NCBI GenBank assembly: GCA_964386865.1
Contig: CAYLUN010000033.1
Span: 1 to 51,991 of the forward strand
DNA from: CAYLUN01 sp964386865
GTDB taxonomy: Bacteria > Verrucomicrobiota > Kiritimatiellia > RFP12 > UBA1067
Reading direction: 5' to 3'
Length of the DNA stretch: 51,991 bases
The position numbers were made by a program, and so were the translations under genes. Position 1 is the first letter of the stretch. Each line of letters begins with the position of its first letter. Shown piece after piece: positions 49,496 through 51,991 of the stretch. Below the pieces are notes generated by a model. That model was given only the letters and a program-made list of their open reading frames with translations. It was not told the origin of the DNA and did no database searches.

Positions 49496-50899
49496 TCAGC
49501 CCTGCTGCGTCTGGCGCAGCTTATAAATGCGCTCCATGCGCACCCCAATGTCCTCGTAGCCGATGTCCGCCGAGTAAACGTCCTTGTAGTAGCTGAACGC
49601 CTTCTCGATGTCTCCGCCCTCCTCGGCCAGGCAGCCGAGCTCGAACACGACCTTCTTCTTCAGGTCGTCCATGATCTGCAGCTGGTCGTTCGCGGTTTCG
49701 AGCTGCATCACGGCCATGTCGCGCTGGCCCTTCTTCGAGAAGCACTTCGCCAGGTAGTACAGCGACTCGACGCGCTCTTTCGGGCTGCGCTGGGCCATCT
49801 GGAACTGGCCGATCGCGTCGTCGAAGTAGTCGTACCGGTAATATTGCTGGCCCAGCTCGAAACGCAGCTTCAGGTCGTTCGGGTAGCGCTGCACGCGCGA
49901 AGCCAAGTCGTCGAACACGAACTGGTTCATCTCGACTTCCAAGCTCTGCGCGCCGGCCGCGTCGCCGGAGGCCTTCAGCCCGTCGATCCGCGCCTCGAAC
50001 GCCGAGATCTTGGCCTGCGTCAGCGCGCGGTCCAGCTCGGGGTCTGAGGGGTTGACCTTGCGGGCGTCCTCGATCGTGACGACCGCCTCGTCAAAGCGCT
50101 TGTTCTGCGTGTACAGCCGAGCCAGCGCGCGGTAGAAGTTGAGGTTGTTCGGCTCTTTCGCGATGCGCTCCTTCGCTTCCTCGATCAGCGCGTCCGCGTC
50201 GGAGCCAGCCACCACCGCCTTCGCCTGCATGTCCAGCTTCTTGGCCTGATCCTTGTTCGCAATGAGGTCGCGATAGCCCTCCTTCTTGCCGGCCGTCTCC
50301 TCCCACCCGGCCGCCATGGTCACGCGCGCCTCGGCGTCTTTGAGCGCCTTGAAAATGGTCTGGTCGTTCGGCAGGAACGCGTTGAGCTTGACGTACGCGT
50401 CTCGGGCCTTGGTGTACTCGCCGACGGCCATGTAGTAGTCCGCCACGCGGCGCAGCAGCTTCATGTCGTCCGGATTGTTCTCGTACGCCGCCTCGACCGT
50501 GAAGAGGGATGCGTCGGGATGGCCGGCGGCGTCCGCCACCTCCACCGCCAGCTCGACGTTCTGCGGGTGGAGCGGGTTCATCGCCAGCAGCTTTTCGCAC
50601 TCCAGCAGCGCCATCTCGGTCTTGCCCGCCTTCTGCAGGCCCGCGATCTTCATGCGCAGCATCATCGCGCTAAACTCCTGCATCTGCGCCGCCATCCGCC
50701 CCTTCTTCTCGCGCTTGAATTTGGCGATCTGCGACGCCCGCAAGAACTTGCGAGCTCGAGAAAACCCTGGCGCCAGAGTCACGCACTGCATGAGCATGTC
50801 TATCGCGTAATCCAAATTGCCGCGCTCGAACGCCGTCACACCCTTGTTGAAGAGATTCTGCGCCTGCTGGGCCACCTGATCCGACTTCTCGCCTGCCAT
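49496..50899 (-). CDS. Cytoplasmic tetratricopeptide-repeat protein
   Basis: 467 residues with no signal peptide or membrane helix. TPR motifs run through most of the chain: NLFNKGVTAFERGNLDYAIDML (near 15), LLRRVADYYMAVGEYTKARDAY (near 150), YRALARLYTQNKRFDEAVVTI (near 255) and SLYYLAKCFSKKGQRDMAVMQL (near 380). Two basic helical stretches (IAKFKREKKGRMAAQMQ) lie between. Such proteins are scaffolds; partners cannot be inferred. AGGA stands 7 bases before the ATG and a near-consensus promoter lies at 50966-50994. It is divergent from rpsO. Confidence 0.9.
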   Translation of the reverse strand: MAGEKSDQVAQQAQNLFNKGVTAFERGNLDYAIDMLMQCVTLAPGFSRARKFLRASQIAKFKREKKGRMAAQMQEFSAMMLRMKIAGLQKAGKTEMALLECEKLLAMNPLHPQNVELAVEVADAAGHPDASLFTVEAAYENNPDDMKLLRRVADYYMAVGEYTKARDAYVKLNAFLPNDQTIFKALKDAEARVTMAAGWEETAGKKEGYRDLIANKDQAKKLDMQAKAVVAGSDADALIEEAKERIAKEPNNLNFYRALARLYTQNKRFDEAVVTIEDARKVNPSDPELDRALTQAKISAFEARIDGLKASGDAAGAQSLEVEMNQFVFDDLASRVQRYPNDLKLRFELGQQYYRYDYFDDAIGQFQMAQRSPKERVESLYYLAKCFSKKGQRDMAVMQLETANDQLQIMDDLKKKVVFELGCLAEEGGDIEKAFSYYKDVYSADIGYEDIGVRMERIYKLRQTQQG

Positions 50900-50965
50900 A
50901 AGTTAATCCTACGTTGATCGTCCGAACCGATACCGCGAAACTATCTGTTACAAAACAAGCTCTGT

Positions 50966-50994
50966 AGTATAGGGGTGTCGCCGGGCTCAGTCAA
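50966..50994 (-). promoter_or_regulatory. Promoter of the TPR gene
   Basis: Minus strand: TTGACT (50989-50994), 17-bp spacer, TATACT (50966-50971); both boxes are close to consensus. The leader is about 60 bases. Confidence 0.7.
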
Positions 50995-51037
50995 GAAAGT
51001 GAGGGACAACTTTTTTGCGGCCGCCGGCAGCCCCCCC

Positions 51038-51066
51038 TTGACATTGCTCCAGCCATCCTCTATTGT
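51038..51066 (+). promoter_or_regulatory. rpsO promoter P1
   Basis: TTGACA (51038-51043), 17-bp spacer, TATTGT (51061-51066). It shares the sequence CTCTATTGTGTGC around its -10 box with P2 (CTCTATAGTGTGC). Confidence 0.75.
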
Positions 51067-51140
51067 GTGCCCTTCCTGCGGTGCGTCTAAGGAGCCCATC
51101 CCCGCTGCGGGTGATCTGGCCTTTCCGGCCTGATTTCGCT

Positions 51141-51169
51141 TTACAGCGAGCGGGGGGATTCTCTATAGT
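51141..51169 (+). promoter_or_regulatory. rpsO promoter P2
   Basis: TTACAG (51141-51146), 17-bp spacer, TATAGT (51164-51169), 59 bases before the rpsO ATG. A P1 transcript would carry an extra ~100-base leader with short hairpins (CCCGC-TG-GCGGG type) which might take part in S15 autoregulation. Confidence 0.6.
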
Positions 51170-51228
51170 GTGCGCCGGAAAGTTAACGAAAGAAAAGAAA
51201 TTGCGGAACAAGGACCGCTAAGCAGACT

Positions 51229-51492
51229 ATGAGCCAGATCGATAAGACCGCCATTCGGAAGCAGTTCCAGCGTCACGAGCGTGACACCGGTTCGAGCGAA
51301 GTTCAGATCGCCGTTCTCACGAAGGAGATCGAGTCGCTCACCGAGCATCTCAAGGCCAACAAGAAGGATCACAGTTCCCGTTACGGGCTGATCCGCAAGG
51401 TGAACACTCGCCGCAGCTTGCTTGACTACCTCAAGCGCGACGACGAGGCCGCCTACCAGAAGGTCATCAAGGAACTCAGCCTGCGCCGTTAA
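51229..51492 (+). CDS. rpsO: 30S ribosomal protein S15
   Basis: 87 residues, family length, with the S15 signature DTGSSEVQIAVLTKEIESL and LTEHLKANKKDHSSRYGL. The end RSLLDYLKRDDEAAYQKVI is typical. S15 binds 16S rRNA early in 30S assembly, and in several bacteria it also represses its own mRNA. pnp follows after 165 bases, the common rpsO-pnp order. Two stacked promoters precede it; only a weak, distant AAGGA is seen as a ribosome site. Confidence 0.98.
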   Translation: MSQIDKTAIRKQFQRHERDTGSSEVQIAVLTKEIESLTEHLKANKKDHSSRYGLIRKVNTRRSLLDYLKRDDEAAYQKVIKELSLRR

Positions 51493-51511
51493 AAGCGCTT
51501 CGGTTGCCGGT

Positions 51512-51600
51512 CGCGCGGCACGTGCCGCGCGGCTGACCTTCTCTTGCTCCGCAGGGGCGGAGACTTTCGCGCGGACTTCCAACTTCACTCCCGTGAGTGA
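51512..51600 (+). promoter_or_regulatory. Hairpins in the rpsO-pnp intergenic region
   Basis: Three hairpins: a self-complementary 20-mer CGCGCGGCACGTGCCGCGCG at 51512-51531, CTCCGC-AGGG-GCGGAG at 51547-51562 and TCACTC-CCGT-GAGTGA at 51585-51600. In Escherichia coli this gap carries RNase III-cut hairpins used for PNPase autoregulation; the same role is an analogy here. No T-tract terminator is seen. Confidence 0.55.
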
Positions 51601-51657
51601 GCCATCTTTCCTGGCGCATCGCTTTCCGGTCCTTGTCCGCGGAAAGGCACACACAGA

Positions 51658-51991
51658 ATGAATGACACAACCTCGGTCTCCGTCAACGTTGGCGGGGCTG
51701 TGATGACTATTGAGACCGGACTTCTCGCACGTCAGGCCGCTGGCGCCACCGTCTGCCGTCTGGGTGACTCGATGGTGTTCTCGGGCGTGACCAACACCGA
51801 TAAGCCGCGCGAGGGCATCGACTTTTTCCCGCTGCAGGTCGAGTACCGCGAGAAGTACTACGCCGCCGGACGCTTCCCAGGCGGGTTCTTCAAGCGCGAG
51901 TCGCGCCCGAGCGAGAAGGAAATCCTGACCGCCCGCATCATCGACCGCCCCATCCGCCCGCTCTTCCCTGATGGCTACATCAACGACGTCC
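51658..51991 (+). CDS. pnp: Polyribonucleotide nucleotidyltransferase, 3'-truncated
   Basis: 111 codons are visible before the window ends. The sequence starts MNDTTSVSVNVGGAVMTIE and contains GLLARQAAGATVCRLGDSMV, DFFPLQVEYREKYYAAGRF and KRESRPSEKEILTARIIDRP, which match the N-terminal RNase PH domain of PNPase. The enzyme degrades RNA from the 3' end with phosphate as part of the degradosome. Its place behind rpsO confirms the call. GGAAAGG lies about 10 bases before the ATG. Confidence 0.96.
   Translation, partial: MNDTTSVSVNVGGAVMTIETGLLARQAAGATVCRLGDSMVFSGVTNTDKPREGIDFFPLQVEYREKYYAAGRFPGGFFKRESRPSEKEILTARIIDRPIRPLFPDGYINDV

Noticed and set aside
50900..50915. TAGGAT 6 bases before the TPR gene ATG as another leaderless promoter
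   Set aside because: No -35 box at proper spacing, and the same bases form a good Shine-Dalgarno (AGGA, 7 bases from ATG); a stronger promoter lies at 50966-50994.

Overview
The window is GC-rich, densely coded DNA with short intergenic gaps. I infer a Gram-negative member of the PVC group, most likely Kiritimatiellota or a Verrucomicrobia/Lentisphaerae relative. The grounds are the gene mix: a PEP-CTERM protein, a giant CotH/lamin-tail surface protein, a DUF2723-TPR membrane protein, a Hanks-type kinase with an HGDLKPSN loop, a GHL10-type secreted glycosidase, and a McsA-McsB-ClpC operon. No rRNA or tRNA gene was seen. Both ends cut a gene: the first lacks its 5' end and pnp at the right edge lacks its 3' end.

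Layout. 1-7.0 kb: a secreted carbohydrate-active protein, a lone pseudopilin and the CotH/lamin-tail protein. 7.0-16.5 kb (minus strand): dCMP deaminase, an 8-bp tandem repeat array, dxs, a GT39-like membrane glycosyltransferase, then the tightly packed operon folB - murU/amgK fusion - unknown 703-aa protein - hslO, with ATGA overlaps at two junctions. 16.6-19.4 kb: a palindromic repeat, a Phd/VapC-type toxin-antitoxin pair, a PEP-CTERM protein and an AraC-type regulator whose likely direct-repeat site lies just upstream of the PEP-CTERM promoter. 19.4-25 kb: a large DUF2723/TPR protein, a small membrane protein and a polyol-type dehydrogenase. 25.1-27.2 kb: ruvA converging on rpsP-trmD-rplS (no rimM). 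27.2-31.6 kb: mcsA-mcsB-clpC, the protein-arginine phosphorylation and degradation module. 31.7-34 kb: TetR, a small secreted protein and rlmN. 34.4-38.3 kb: a membrane Ser/Thr kinase with a probable lectin-like outer domain, converging on a GHL10-type secreted hydrolase. 38.4-40.6 kb: a NusG paralogue and an Lrp-aminotransferase pair. 40.7-43.2 kb: a PfkB kinase plus a mannitol-dehydrogenase-like enzyme, divergent from guaA. 44.9-50.9 kb: two secreted proteins (TPR protein, esterase-like), a methyltransferase-like protein, an amidohydrolase and a cytoplasmic TPR protein. 51-52 kb: rpsO with two promoters, then pnp.

Many promoters can be read directly as TTGnnn - 17/18 bp - TAnnnT. At three genes the -10 box ends only 6-8 bases before the start codon, which predicts leaderless mRNAs. 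Two copies of a 117-bp palindromic element and an 8-bp CTGTTAGG-type repeat occur at intergenic sites. The best candidates for undescribed biology are the unknown 703-aa protein coupled to Hsp33, the kinase with a carbohydrate-binding-like outer domain, the PfkB/dehydrogenase pair, and the AraC/PEP-CTERM regulatory unit.
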